A stretch of DNA of 64,000 bases from Isoetes taiwanensis (GCA_021234155.1 JAJEKV010000105.1:310001-374000), one strand, 5' to 3'. Shown: positions 47,679 through 61,984, counted from the stretch's first letter. Notes: generated by a model from the sequence alone, not told the origin. Numbers and translations are program-made.

Positions 47679-48579
47679 TCACCATCGGCCTCTAAGCCTT
47701 GCATCGAGGCCATATAACATGCTCACAATCACAATATTTACAATAAAGAAAAGAAAGAGCTTTATACCCTTCTTTCCTAAGGTGTGAGTAGCAGATGGGG
47801 GTTCGTTGCCAGTAGTTTTTTTTCTATTGATTGAACTCTTCATACCCCAAATGTTGATAAACTGCAACATTGGGCAGCCCTTAGACAGACTTAAAAGACC
47901 TCTTTCTGTCACATGCTTGCAACCCCAGAGATTTAATTTCTGCAGAAGAAGTATTTACGTTACTTTATCTCTCCCTGAAGGCAAATTGGCAGCATTTCAT
48001 ACTTACCTTTAGACGCTTGGAATGCTTGCAATTGCAAACATAGTTACAACGGTGATGAATATACCACCAATATTTAAGTGCTCCAATGACGCTGCGCTAC
48101 ATATCTACAAGGATAATGGAACAGATTTAAGTCATATAATATGAAATTAAAAACCAGAAGTTTGTAATGTCCAAGGCAAATCAAGATTAAGTAAGATAAG
48201 TACCGGTTTGACAACTCCATCATCCGTAATTCTGTAACTCCCCAAAGAGAAATTGATGTCAAATTAGGACAAAGATTTTCAACAAGAAATCCTTTGTAGC
48301 TCTGCATCACTAATGCAACAAATCCACACTGCTTGCAGAGATACAAAAGAATTGAGCAATGAGAATATGTACTAAAACCCTATGTTGTTATACACCATGT
48401 GTTGTTTTCACAAATAAAGTATGATAAGTGGCATTGCATACTTACATGTCAAGTTCGAAAAGGTGACTTGATCAATAAGAGTAGCAAGTGACGCATTGTC
48501 AATCCTGCAGCCTGCAAAACTAAGCTCGCTTCTGTATGTTAATGCATGCTTCATGGCTTGCCCCCATTTTCGACACACT
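47679..48579 (-). CDS. F-box/LRR-type (RNI-like) protein, partial, several exons
   Basis: Minus-strand exons 48579-48446, 48328-48204, 48104-48007 and 47939-47679, each with canonical splice sites and compatible phases. Exon 1 seen here reads VCRKWGQAMKHALTYRSELS, then GCRIDNASLATLIDQVTFSNLT, the linker after an F-box. LRRs follow: ISDAELQRIS, CPNLTSISLWG, YRITDDGVV, SLEHLNIGG, KLNLWGCKHVTERGLLSLS and GCPMLQFINIWG. Such proteins pick substrates for SCF ubiquitin ligases. Exon 2 has two compensating shifts and exon 3 one. Each lies where a CTG would restore the LRR frame, so errors rather than decay are plausible. The F-box exon was not found. The C-terminal tail after INIWG may be read-through intron. 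Confidence 0.55.
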
Positions 48580-50351
48580 CTGTCACAAGTTCAAATTATA
48601 TCAACAGACCATTTCATAAAGCTTGGATTACTTTTGTTATGGTGTCTTATCCTATGGATAAACTACTATAATAATGGCAGCTGTGAACATTCTCTTTAGC
48701 CTAAATCCCAAGCTTTTGTATGCTGATGGTTTCTTGGCCCCTAGTTTATTCAACTCGCTGGACAAAACATCTAAGGGTGGAAATATTCTTTGCCTAATAA
48801 CAAGAATTAAAATGTTTTCCCTCTTCTTAAGCCTATGAATGACCCTCTTTACTATTGCAAGGACAAACATCACATTCCAAAATAAACACAAAATAGGCAA
48901 ATTTATGCCACACTTAGTTCTCAATAAGGCTTAGACGTTCTTTCGTGTCTGCAATTTCGAGCCATTAGACTGCAGATGATGTTTTAAGTCCTAGCAGGCA
49001 ACATCATCTTAATCCAAACAACTTGCTTTCTTAATAAACATAGGAACTGCAACCCCAAATGGAGCAAGGTAAACTGGAATGTTCTACCGGCAGAAGATAA
49101 TTAATCTCCTTAAGAATAACAAAAACAATTTCATGATGCATAAGAAATTGTACTTACATGGCCATATCTTTGAAAGAGGAAGTTTCTATTTTCTTGATAG
49201 CAAAGCAAGTTGCCTTATCACTCTATATCACTGTCATCAATATGCATAAATTTAACCTTGCAATGCATGCCAATTAAACCATTTAAAACTAAATTCAGAT
49301 GTTTCCTTTAGCAATAACATCAAACTTTGAATAAATTGTAGTAAAAAAACCTAGTTGTGGATAGAAATCCTTCGCAGAATCATCTTGAATTTGAATGCAG
49401 CTCATATTTGGGTCCTTGTTGGACATCTTTACGCAGCAATTTTGTGAAGGATGGATTATAACATGTCTTGCTTGCACTGCTGAGAATCAAACAAAAAAGA
49501 GCATGCCACGGGATAAAAAAGCTTCAACAGCCTATATAACCATGCATCTTGAGGAAAAATAAGCCAAAATATTTGTTGCTTACTTTGCTTGCCAGGAATC
49601 ACGCATGCATTGCGGCTCATATTTAAAGACGAAATGTAAAACGGAGCTTACCAGTGTACTGGCAGAGGCAAGAGAAAGATGCTGATTGTTGACCCTGTTT
49701 GTGGAACTGGGATTTTTAAAGTGAAAAATCAAGCTCTATAGATAACCACAACCAAGTCATGGCCACATAAACAAAATAGGGCAAGAGCTGGTTGGTGAGG
49801 TTGCCCATGCAAAATCTCTGCGAAAAGTCTATCTGATTGGAATCAAGGGAAAACTGAAAGGCTTGAGATACGAAATGTTACACAGGTTTGGATTTGCCGA
49901 CCACAACGACCACGGACTCCTCCTCCGAATCAGGTCTTTCGCCTTCACCAACAACTTCACAACTCCTCATCGCATTAGAAATAGAGACTAACAACGCAAA
50001 ATGTCTCGAGAATCGATTCATCAAGCGTTAAATGAAGCCAACTTTTGGGTTAGGAAGAGCATGATCTGATTCGAAACATGCATAGAAAGAAGGACAAAAA
50101 TCTTCCAAATCGTCAAGAGTTGCATAGCTGAGATTAAGAGGGATGAGCTTATGCCCTAGAGGGTATAAGGAAGGGATAAACATGTGCTCAACTCGCCAGA
50201 ACCCTGATGGAAGGCGCGGAAGGGAGGGCAGAATCTGAGGTGCAGAAGCCATAGCCAAGTCCGACGGATAGCGTTTGTGTAGCAGGCTGATAATGGGGCT
50301 GGATGACCGACCATTTACAGGCAGCAGCCAGTTTTTAGCAGTCATCAGCAT
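48580..50351 (-). other. Likely 5' part and introns of the LRR gene
   Basis: Two minus-strand candidates for upstream exons are 50010-49885 (MNRFSRHFALLVSISNAMRS, then an acidic stretch and GKSKP before GTGTAA) and 50351-50028 (SLPRLPSGFWRVEHMFIPSL). Neither shows an F-box signature and I cannot link them. The rest reads as AT-rich intron or spacer. Confidence 0.3.
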
Positions 50352-51384
50352 ATGCTAGGTATATGCCAGCATATACTTGAATATGCCCACATACCCACAT
50401 AAACGAGGGTTTGCCCCCCTAGGGGCAACCCAAAAATATGTTTAGCCCTAGAATTCACCTCAAACGTTAACTACTAGGTTGAGTCAACATACTCCTTGGA
50501 AAATGGTCTGCCTTTGAGGTGTGGGTTTTGTGTCCTGAACCTGACGTCGGAATCTGTGAAGTGAGATTATTCCTTCCCAGGGTTTTTCGACCTTGGGTTT
50601 CTACCCTGTTCCTTAGAGACCTATAGGTTCTTGTCCTTTCCCCCTTATGCTCGAACAGAACATCGATGTAACATAGGCATAGTGAGCTTGTTCCTTCGCA
50701 CATATACACGCCGGCATTTAGTTTGGACAATTAAGGAGTCTTTAGAACAACAAAGATAGTATCCCTAGATAGTAGCAGCAATGGCACCCGGTCATGCATC
50801 TACATCAAGCAGTGTCTGTGATCATGCATCATCCTCTAGGGATGCAGGGGCTGTGCATAGTCGTAGCACGTGGAAAAAGTGTACCTCGAAATACCAGTTA
50901 TCAAAAGGGAGGTCCAGAGTGGGGGTTTGTGAAGGAGTTTGGCCAGAATGAGTGGCAATATATGTTTTGTGGGTACACGTGCATACATGGATATGCGACA
51001 AGAAAACGAGCTCATATTTTACGGGACACTAAAATTGGGGTGCAAACTTGTACTGCTGCATCTACCGACTTGCAAGAAGATGCAATTGAAACGTTGTCCC
51101 GAAAAAAGAACAACAACAGTAGCAAAAAAACACAGCCAATGGATAGTCAAGGACCATGACAAGTAGAAGAAATAAATTATACCATCCATTATGCTGCGCC
51201 GTTGTACCAAGCTGAGGGTGGACTAGGGTCAATAGGTTTATAAGCATGGGCGAGAAAAGAATGGCAGACACAATTGAAATAGTGGAAAAATAGACTAAGC
51301 AACAGAGAATTGATCAGTATTTAACATCAGAGCAACTGAAGAAGACACAATTGAAGGTCGTAGAGGCATTCTTACCCCATCAGG

Positions 51385-51695
51385 CCTTGCATGAGCTACT
51401 GAGCACGGCCTCTGTAGGCTTGTTGGGATCGTACCTCCAGGAGGTAATGGATACGCGGACTTCGATTATGCCCCCACGTCCGGCATTAACCTCAGCCGCA
51501 TACTTGTGATTATGTATATAACTGCGGTAAAGATGTCGGGATCCTTATTGCTACTAAGGTTTTTCCCAAAACCCTTCGGACGGGGGTTTTTAATCTGGTA
51601 GTAATCGCTGCTGCTCTCTCTTTGTACTTGGGTCCCATAGGCCAGTTGGTCTCCGTGGACGATAAAATCATATTCTATTCTATTCTATTCTTATA
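51385..51695 (+). mobile_element. 3' fragment of a LINE with (TTCTA)n tail
   Basis: Encodes ALHELLSTASV and LLGSYLQEVMDT, the C-terminus also seen in the LINE at 55741-57310. It then has a 3' UTR with the GGTTTTTCCCAAAACC folded motif and ends in an ATTCTATTCTATTC pentanucleotide tail instead of poly(A). Severe 5' truncation is normal for LINEs. It sits inside the hAT transposase gene. Confidence 0.7.
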
Positions 51696-51942
51696 TGTCA
51701 AATTATCTTTACATGTCTTGGAACACAAAGCAATGAAAGACGCCTTCCAAGAAGTTGCCAAAACGGCTTTAAGGTTGCTTTCATGCAAGCATGCCAATAA
51801 GAAGATGATCGATGAAATACATGCGAAAATAGTCGAGAGAATGCAGATGAAATTGTTTCGTGTTAATGAAGCCAGGCCGGCTTCACTGGTGACTAACGGT
51901 TGGAGCAACATAAACAAGGTTATAAACTTCATGATCGTGTAG

Positions 51943-53485
51943 TTTTTTTTTTTTTTTTTTTTTGGAGGATCAAATTAATTAATATTAATACAGAGTAAAT
52001 ACAAGAAGAGCGATACAGTGGTACTCCTGCCCAAGCAACCACGCTCGAGCGAGAGCCCGAACTGTACGTAGATTTAACTACGACTCAAGAAACAATCCTG
52101 CCATTACTGTCTACAATGAGGAGGGTCCTCTCCCAGATAGCTCCCTTAAACTGCTCTTTCTGAGGGGATGCCAAGTAGGAAAGGTATAATTTGTACCTCA
52201 ACTGAGGGATCAAAGCCCCGGGTTGCACGTCTTCATTCCTGAAGACCTTCATGCGTCGCCGCTTCCATATGAGCCACAGTAGCCATGCCTTGCACAAATG
52301 GAAGGCCAGACTCTGAACCTGAGACCATCCACTAGGATACACTCCCAAAAGAACCTCTTGACTACAGAGAGAGGTGTGAAAGAGGTGTTGGGCCCACTAT
52401 CATGCGGGCTGCACCTCTGTGCAGAGAAACATACAGTGTTCCAAGGTCTCAACACCGGCACCGCACATTGGACACAGGTCGCTGATCCACGGATTTATCC
52501 TGTGGACCCACGTATTCACTCTCAGGGATCGGTGCACTATCTCCCATAACAATACTCGAGCCTTGGGGGGCGAGATTGGGTTCCACACCCATCTCCAGAT
52601 GTTGCCCCAGTCGTTTCCCAGCACCTGGAGATTCCAGCCGTCTGCGGGAGGCAGCTCATCCTGAATTGCCAAAAGCTCATAACAGGGCTTCACGAGATTT
52701 GAGGTGTCAACCTTTGGATGACACCTCCACACTGGACTTGACCCGTGCGGGGAGTTCAGTGGCAGAGTATTAGCCACCTGTGCCCAGATAGCACAATCCT
52801 GTTCCTGAAGTCGAAACCTGTGACGAAAAACTGCCAGGCCAGCTGCCCGTCGACATACCAATCCCCCACTGTCAAGACCCCAAGTTGTGTCCACTCGCAT
52901 TGGACACGAGGATCCATTGATGCTGCCAACACCGAAGGTGATGCACCCAGGCTGAGAGGGATCCACCATGGCGAGGACTCTAACTGGATACAAGTCGAAG
53001 TGTCGATCGCAGGCTCGTAGGATCCCCTTTAGAAAGGGAGAGACATTAACATACGGCCTGATATCCACAAATAACGCCCAAGGAAGCCGCGTAGGCATAG
53101 TCAGCTTATGAAAAACTATCGAATGGGACATCGACTGATGAAGCAAAAGCATGCCAGGCGAGTCGAGCGCATTCTCGAGAACCGCAAAAATGAACTCGGA
53201 CATCAGGACCTTGCCGTGGAGAGAGAGGTCTAATATGCCCAAGCCACCCGCAGCTTTGGGGCGCACGCATTTCCACCACGCAACCTTGACAACCGCCCCT
53301 TCCTCATTACCTCCCCATATGAAGTTACGAATTATAGAGGAAATTTCCCGGATCTTGCTTTCTGGCGCCAGGATGATAGAAGCAAAGTTTTTTTGAAGAC
53401 CGTGGAAACCAAAACTGACCAGGTGACAGGAGATTGGATTTTTTAAAAGACAATAGAGAGCTTTGAACCTTAGAGTATCTTTCAG
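51943..53485 (-). mobile_element. 5'-truncated L1-like LINE (ORF2 C-terminal half)
   Basis: The minus-strand 3' end has 21 A (the T run at 51943-51963). Reading from 53485: DTLRFKALYCLLKNPIS (RT thumb), FIWGGNEEG, VRPKAAGGLGILDLSLHGKV, then the zinc-binding zf-RVT domain at about 52600-52430 (WRWVWNPISPPKARVLLWE, CPMCG.....LEHCMFLC). The frame is broken near 52400 and resumes as KAWLLWLIWKRRRMKVFRNE. It inserted into the hAT gene with loss of target sequence. No clear target duplication. Confidence 0.82.
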
Positions 53486-55740
53486 GTCGTAATGGATAAT
53501 GTGTCTAATTGTAAGCTAGCATGTGAATTGTTAGAGTCGAAATTTTTAGGATTGCACGACACCAAGTGCCAATGCGAATGCCATTGCATGAACTTGTTGC
53601 TAAAGAATTGGTTCTTATAGCACACTCGGTTCAAAGATCCCATTCAAAAAGCACGTCATCTTGTAAAGTTCATCATAAAAAAGACGTCAATTTATGCCAT
53701 ATACAAGTCATTGCATGTGAAGGCTCTAGCACTCATGAATCCTGGCCAGAACCTATTTGGTTCCAATTACATTTATCTTGAAAGAGTGGTTAGGTGTCGT
53801 GATTGGATTATCTCCACCTTCAATCACATAGACTTCTTTGAATGGGAGAGGCATCCAAACACTGACAGCAAGCCGCTACCCATCGAGAAATGCTTGGGCA
53901 GAAGACGTTTTGGAAAGGCGTAAAGAGTTTTGGGAGATGCATGCAACCTGTTTGTCATGCCATCAAAACCTTTGATTCTTTGAAGGAAAGCACTGGTAAG
54001 TTTTGGAGATGTTGGCACTCGATTCACTTATTCCTAGAGCATGACGGGCCCAACGCGCCCTTTGATAATGCTAAGCACGCAACATTGCTCAAGAACTTCA
54101 TTGTACGATAGAAGAAGTCGTACAATGACCTTCATGATGCTACACATGCCTTAGACCCACACAACCATGACATGGACCAACATATAGATAAGGAAGTTAT
54201 CTGTTCATTGAAGAAGGTTGCAAAATTCTATTATCCCAACAACTCGGACTACAAGCTTTTCATTGCTGAGTTAACCGAGTGCCAAAATCTAAGTGGAAGG
54301 TGGGCAGATGAAGAGTTTTATGATGCTTTGAAGAGTCATAAGAAGGAGCCCAATATGGAATCTTATGTGTGGTGACAAGCCCATGAGCAAGTTACTGATA
54401 CTCTACAGGCCCTTGCAATGACTATCCTCTACTTGGTATCCTCCAGTAGTGCGAGTGAGAGGAATTGGAGTGCCTACGAGTACATATACAATGTCACCCA
54501 AAATCGTCTGTTGCATAAGAAGGCTGACAAACTTGTATATAACTTCTCCAACTGGCAGCTCTTGAATCGCAATAAATGGTCCAGCCACAGTCGACAAGCT
54601 ACAGTTTCCTTTTCATGGATGCAGATTCTGAAGTGGGAGAGGATAGCTTCGAAGACAGTGAGGATGAGCTACTTGCAGTAAATGCTGCGACCCATGTTGA
54701 CAAAGACATTCAGTGTACCCATTTTGTCGACGCCGAAGATGATGTAGGTCAAAACATGTTCTCAGACAAGTCGCACGATAGCGAAGATAGCAAGGAATCC
54801 AATACAGAGAGGGCAGGTCCAAGTAATACCGCAGTTCCACTTTAGGACTGTGCATGATCCAGCGGACTCTCCAATGCCATTTACATTGACAAACAGACAA
54901 CGTGTTAGAAGAAACATGTCTCCAGGATGATGTAGTAAGGGAAAGGGCCATAGGAGGTTGAACCTAGGCCAGCACATGGGAGAGGACGGAACTGAGGACG
55001 ACGAAATCGATGATGATGGTGTTGCCTAAGAAGATGACGAGATGACTATCTTCAAACTATTGTAACCGTTGTTGCACTGTTAATAAAAGTTAATTTTTGT
55101 CATTTCAACAATTTGTCACCATGTTCCATGATTCACACGCATGAATATATAACAATAAGTATATGTAATTCCAAGACCACAATCGGAATCTTCTCCTTGT
55201 CATCACTGTCTTGATGATGATTACTGTAAATTATGGTTGAGGTAACGAAACCTATATTTTGGAAAGATACATTTTCATTTCTTCAGGGGTCTTCTAAGTT
55301 TCTTGGAGCTTTGCCATATTACTTTAGCTTTTCATAGATTTCCTTAAGTTTATGTACATGCATTTAGATGCTCATGATGTTCATTCTAGATTTCTTCAAG
55401 TTGGCCTTAGCTTGCTAAGATTATTTTAAATTCATAGTGATGATGGTTTACGGTTCAGACCAAGTAAAAGCTAGTGGCACTAAAATTCTAGAATTAGTTA
55501 ATTGATATATTGTTATTGTGACTAGATATGGGCAGTGTTATATAAAAAGTTATATCGTAATGTCTGACAACAAAATTAGAATAAAATGGTGATTTAAAAT
55601 GCACTTCTGTGTTTTAATCCTCAATGTGACAATATTTCATAAGGTGTTGACATGGTCTTGCCAAATTGTTATAGTGTTGGGAAAAGTTATGTGGCAATTA
55701 TTTCTTTTTGTTTGTGAATCAATGAACATTTATCTTTAAG

Positions 55741-57310
55741 AATAGAATAGAATAGAATGGAATGGAATGGAATGGAATGGAATGGAATGGAATGGAATGG
55801 AATGGAATGGAATGGAATAGAATACAATAGAATAGAATAGAATAGAACGGAATAGAATAGAATACAGTTTTTATCATCCACGGAGACCAATCGAACTATG
55901 GGACGTAAAAAGAGGCAAATGTATTACTATCCGGATTGAAAAACCCACGCCCTGAAGGGCTTTCGGGGGAAAAACTGTGACAGGAATAAGAGTGTTGTCA
56001 AACTGTACATGCATCTATCATGAGGGGAAAGAAATATGTACATATATCAGGCGAGTCCCCGAGGACTGAGCTGATCACCGTGATCCATGACCTCTTGAAG
56101 GTATGATCCTAGCATCCGCACCGAGGCCGTGCTCAATATTTCATGCAGGGGCAGGCCAGGCCGGACCACCTCAGCATAGCATGATAGCTCTAAAGGGTAT
56201 GACATTTGTCTTCCACAGCTCCAACTTGGCAATGTCGACAAATCTTGTCCTGGCGCGGCTCCCTAATCCATCTTTCCTTCTCAATCCTGAGATGATGTGC
56301 ACCTGTGCGGATAGAGGCAATAGATCTGCGCTTTTTCATGGGAAGATGGGTGCGCAAGTAGCATTGCAGGCCCCACTCCAACATGGGATTTATGTGGCAT
56401 TGGTAATGTGTTGCCTTGACCTGTTCAAGAGTGCTAGCATCTCACAGCTTGCTGAGGAAGCATGTATCAAGGTACTGTCTAAGGCTGTGGTGGTCTGCCT
56501 TTGTTTGCCATTGGATGCACCTGTACTCCTGCATATTCCATCTGGCTAGCCACTGAGCTCTCTTTTCCTGCTAGCATGCCTTTAGGCACGGAGGCCCCAT
56601 TGCCACGTTATAAGCGAGGTGGAGGCGAGTATCATCCATGCTGACCACCTTTTGGAAGTAGACGATGTATCTGTCAAGGGCTCCATATTGAAGAGGCACG
56701 AAGCCTCTCTCCTGCAATAGTATCTAGTATAGAACTGTGGACTTTACCCCCCAGGCTTGTGCCAAGAAAGCTTTATGCACCTGTTCCAAGTCATTCGAAG
56801 TGGCAAGGGAAACCACGGGCCTTAGACCACAATAGGTGTGATTGGTGGGCCCAATCATATAGCTCCATCTTGTGGATGTTGTTTTGTATTACATAGAGTG
56901 CCTTCCAACCCGCTGCAACTCGTAACTGAGATGGAATTGTCCCAGTTCATGGTAGACGGGGATTCCAACTCCAAATATTTGTAAGTGGATATCACTTCGA
57001 CAGTTTGGCCACGATAAATGAGGGTTGGGGCCCATGGTTAGCATGTGGACGATATGAGGACCACCTTGGTCTTGGCTAAGTTGACGTTCATATCAGTGCA
57101 TGGCAAAATGTGTCCAGGGCATCGAGATGGCGTTGCATGCCCGTCTGAGTGTGAGCCAGGAGGTCCACATCATCAGCATAGGTCAGCTACCGGATGATCT
57201 ACTGTAGAAATTGAGCTCCATTGCCTCCATTGTCCGCAAGCCATCTCTCCAACAGATCAACAAACAGCATGGGGGAGAGAGGGCGTCCCTAGCGGATTCC
57301 GATGCTGCTC
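55741..57310 (-). mobile_element. LINE with (TTCTA)n tail, RT to C-terminus, decayed
   Basis: Minus strand. The RT end at 57280-57000 reads SPMLFVDLLERWLADN, the catalytic YADDVDLLAHTQTGMQRHLD, KTKVVLIS and YKYLE. The C-terminal region at 56390-56190 reads LRTHLPMKKRRSIASIRTGA, then PRQDKICRHCQ and VEDKCHTLLSC, a Cys/His motif found at the end of some LINE ORFs. It ends PLHEILSTASV and SYLQEVMD. The tail at 55741-55865 is a mix of TTCTA and TTCCA pentamers. The clade is unresolved. Several stops make it non-functional. Confidence 0.75.
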
Positions 57311-58576
<1,266 letters not shown>

Positions 58577-61500
58577 AATATTAAAAGCAAAATAAGATGA
58601 TAGTTTGTGCGCATTCTGGGCCATTGATTTTGCTATTTTATTTTTATCCGTTAGATGAGGCAGTTATTTTATCCCCTTTGATTTCTTTCACTATTTTATT
58701 TTGTTATGCAAAGAAGACCGAGGACTCTCCTTTCAGATGGATATCCCACCCTACGCTGTTCTTCTTCACAAATACTGGGACTACATTATCTGGGGGCAAG
58801 ATGTTATTGATTATTGCAAATGTTTGTGCAAAGGATGATCGTGCATGCCTTTCATTGCAATAAATGAAAATACAGAATCCATAGAATAGCTTTTTTTATG
58901 AATATTTAATATTTCAAAGCTTGAAGCAATGCCAGACTACCTCTTAATTTAGGCATTCTATGGTTGCTCCACTATCTCAGATAAAGAAGGAGTTGCCATC
59001 ACACTAGAGAGCATGAGAGCAACGATGCAGAAGAAGGAAGGAAGGAAGGAAGGAAGTATATTTTAACGTCCGCGGAGGCCAAAAGATGAAGAAAATTATT
59101 TCGAGAATGCAAAAGAAACTATCATTGTCATTGGAAACAGAAGAGTTGCCAAGAATCTAGGTGGCCGTTGGACTGGATTTGGAAACCTAGAAATGGCCTG
59201 CTGTTTTTCAAGGTAAAGTTATCTTCCTTTCTCAAATGTTTTGATACTTGCTAGCTTGTGGATATGAATCTTCAAATATTCTAGAAATGGCTTGCTTTCT
59301 TCAAGCTAAAACTTTGCTTTTTCAAAAATTTGGGTAATTGTAGGATGCATGGAAGATAGAACTCGAGCTGCATTCTTTGATTCTGAACTACGTATGGAAT
59401 GTGGGTTGAAATGGCCTCTGCTTCAAAGCAAAGGGGTTCTTGCTTGCATGCAAGCTTCTGACTTTTTTTGTATGTGCACAGAAGCACAAAAATTGGGCGC
59501 ACATAAGGGAGGCCAAAATTTGTGTGGGGAAAGGAAGGACAAAGAGGCCAAGTGATTGTGTGTTTTGCCCCCACTCTTCAAGGGTTAGAGGCCACACAGA
59601 GGCAGCATGACCACTTCAAGAAGAATAAAAGAGATAGGGATAGTTGGTTTCGTGTAAAGCCCCTTTGGCATGGCCTTCCTGATGTTGAGGCTGCTTGAGA
59701 AGAAGGGTCTGATTTTGTCCGCTTTGATGAGAAAACTACTGCCACCCTGAAAAGAGTTCTTTTATGGCTACTTAGCTACTGCAAGTGGTCTAGATAAGTT
59801 CTCGCAGCCTAAGAAAAGTAAAAGGCTGTTGAAACTGTAAATGTTGAAGAGATCAAAGCTAATCTTCTCTTAAATCCAACAAATAAAGTTCAGATTGTCC
59901 AAGATCCTGATCCTAGTTCAGTAGGAAAAGTAGAGTGCGCAAAAAGTAATGGAAGCTTTGATCCTACGCTATATTCAATTCTTAATATGGATGAATGAGA
60001 AGTTTATGGTTGCATGGAGTTCAAAGCTCATAATTTCTGTTGTAAATGAGCTTCTAAAAGACATGGGATACACTGGCAGTTTTGCACTGCATTTTGTAGC
60101 TCTTTTAGTTTCTCAATATAATTTGCTATATGTATGAATGTAAATGGATTATAAATGGCGATTATTTTAATGTCCTGAAGCCTTTTTTGAGCCCCAAATC
60201 CGAATTTGAAAGATATTGAGTATGGAGCACTATATTCATGCTTCAGGCAACACTTTTGCAGTATATTTTAAAGGCACCCATATATATGAATTCCAATCAT
60301 ATCTTAGGGCAGATCCTAATGCCGGAATGGCATATAACAATGGGAGAAGACCATATGCGAAAGACTATATGCTTTCTTCCTTTGTTTTCGTACTAGGATT
60401 ACAAGCGGGTCGTTTACATCTGCAATTCAACTATAAAAAAAAAAAATCCTTGGAGTAGATTTGATGGTAATGACGAACTGGATCATTTGTTCATGTGGCC
60501 ATTACTTTCTTTAGAGCTTAGGGCTATTTTGAATTTACTTTGTGAAAGACCGTTTCTTTTCAAAAAATTAGGTAGGTCTTCTTTTTCGAACTGATTTAAG
60601 AAATGCAGATCAAATATTCGTAAGACAGTTTTGCAATTGAGGTAATGCATTGCATTCCAGTGTTTTCTTTTTGTGCACCTGGCCTTATGCATTTTTGTTT
60701 TACGTGCATTAGCCAGAGTTGCATCCTGGTTTTAAGTTCCTCTTAAAACAAATTGGCTTAGATTATGTCCGTGTTTCTATTCTTTATGTTGCCATATATG
60801 CAGATTGTCCAACAAAAATCGTATCTATTGCATGCAATTATATACGAGTCTGCCAAATGAAATGTAGCATTTTTATGGTTTTTAAGAACGCCAAAAGAAG
60901 ATTGTCATGAACCCATTTGGAATTATGTGTATGAAATATTGTGTTGCAATTGAGCTAAAAATCGAGACGAGGCCATTGGTTGAAGAATATAATGTTGGAA
61001 ACAACTATACTTTCTAGGAAATCAATGCCATAATGTCAAGGTATAGTTTCAAGGGTTTGTAGTAGGACGAAGCACAACATTGCTTGAACCATATTACTCT
61101 TATTAATATTTTGATGTTAATCCCAACGGAAGCCCAGCAACGATAGGCATTTTTTCTAGTATTTATATACTTGAATAATGGAGATAATGGTTTAACCAAG
61201 GTTCGAATCCTCGAGCTCTTTTCATTTATTTGCAAGACGAATAATATGGTGCTCATGTATTGGAGTGTGGATTTTGTCACATTGGTAAGATTTCCTATAA
61301 CTAACATTAGTAAATACTATTCATGTTTTAACATGATAACTAGGATCAACTTTCACTAAGAAACCACTATATGCTAGCCCTAAGAACCATTACATGCTGA
61401 CAGGTAGAAATTATACGATGTTAATAAATTAACTTAGAATGCTTTGGTCTGTAAAGCAGTGATCTCTAACCTTATCCACATTATGCATTCTACTAGAAAC

Positions 61501-61984
61501 TCTACATGGTTTTCATGCGCAAAATGGGAACGGCTTTAGACCATTATACATATGTGGCTTGTGCTATTTCAACATAATGCGAACGATAAGGCTTTAGACC
61601 ATTAAACATATGTGGCTTATGTAATTTTAGCACAAATGCGGACCGCATAAATCTATCACAATAGTTAGCCATCTTAATTTAGCATTTTAAAAAGTACATT
61701 AGTCTTATTACCACCATCTTGTACCTTTAACAAACCTATACAGGAAAACTACAACGATTAAAGATGTTAAAAAACCATATGATTGAGCACCATATATGAA
61801 TCATTGATAATTACCTTGTCAAAATACAACTTTAACCACATATTTTGGCGATGTAATGTTTTAATGACATTAACCCACAAAGCCACATTGATTTTTTTGA
61901 ATGGTTTTTTAAGGATAACTAGGGAAAAAAAACCTTAATGGTTTTATTTTCTAAACATGAACCAGACATGTTAGTACAAATGCT
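58577..61984. other. AT-rich stretch with a possible exon remnant at 59590-59990
   Basis: In one plus-strand frame 59640-59990 reads SWFRVKPLWHGLPDVEAA, SDFVRFDEKTTATLKRVLLW and VETVNVEEIKANLLLNPTNK with a stop at 59997, broken by three stops. It is non-repetitive and could be a decayed gene of unknown family. A short GGAA run lies at 59036-59055. Nothing else is recognised. Confidence 0.35.

Larger units (their letters stand above)
50794..55070 (+). pseudogene. BED-hAT (DUF659) transposase, nested insertions, inactive
   Basis: Pieces in order: BED finger (50880-51090: WGFVKEF, MFCGYTC, R.AHIL; one Cys missing), N-terminal IDQYLTSEQLKKTQ (about 51300-51380), DUF659 core EARPASLVTNGWSNIN (51862-51917), then after a LINE VVMDNVSNCKLACELL (53485-53535). 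The C-terminal dimerisation domain lies at 54420-54570 (YLVSSSSASERNWSAYEYI, NRLLHKKADKLVYNFSNWQLL), followed by an acidic tail to about 55065. The first catalytic Asp (TDGW) is Asn, and stops occur near 53620, 53920, 54110 and 54375. LINE insertions at 51385-51695 and 51943-53485 split it; about 40 codons are missing at the second. Terminal repeats were not found. Confidence 0.72.

Noticed and set aside
52419-53020. Plus-strand ORFs opposite the LINE
   Set aside because: Shadows of the minus-strand LINE ORF2, which carries clear RT-thumb and zf-RVT motifs.
55687-55890. FHSIPFHSI-repeat ORF
   Set aside because: Translation of the pentanucleotide LINE tail.
61190-61215. tRNA-like B-box GGTTCGAATCCTC
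   Set aside because: No matching A-box, anticodon arm or acceptor stem around it.
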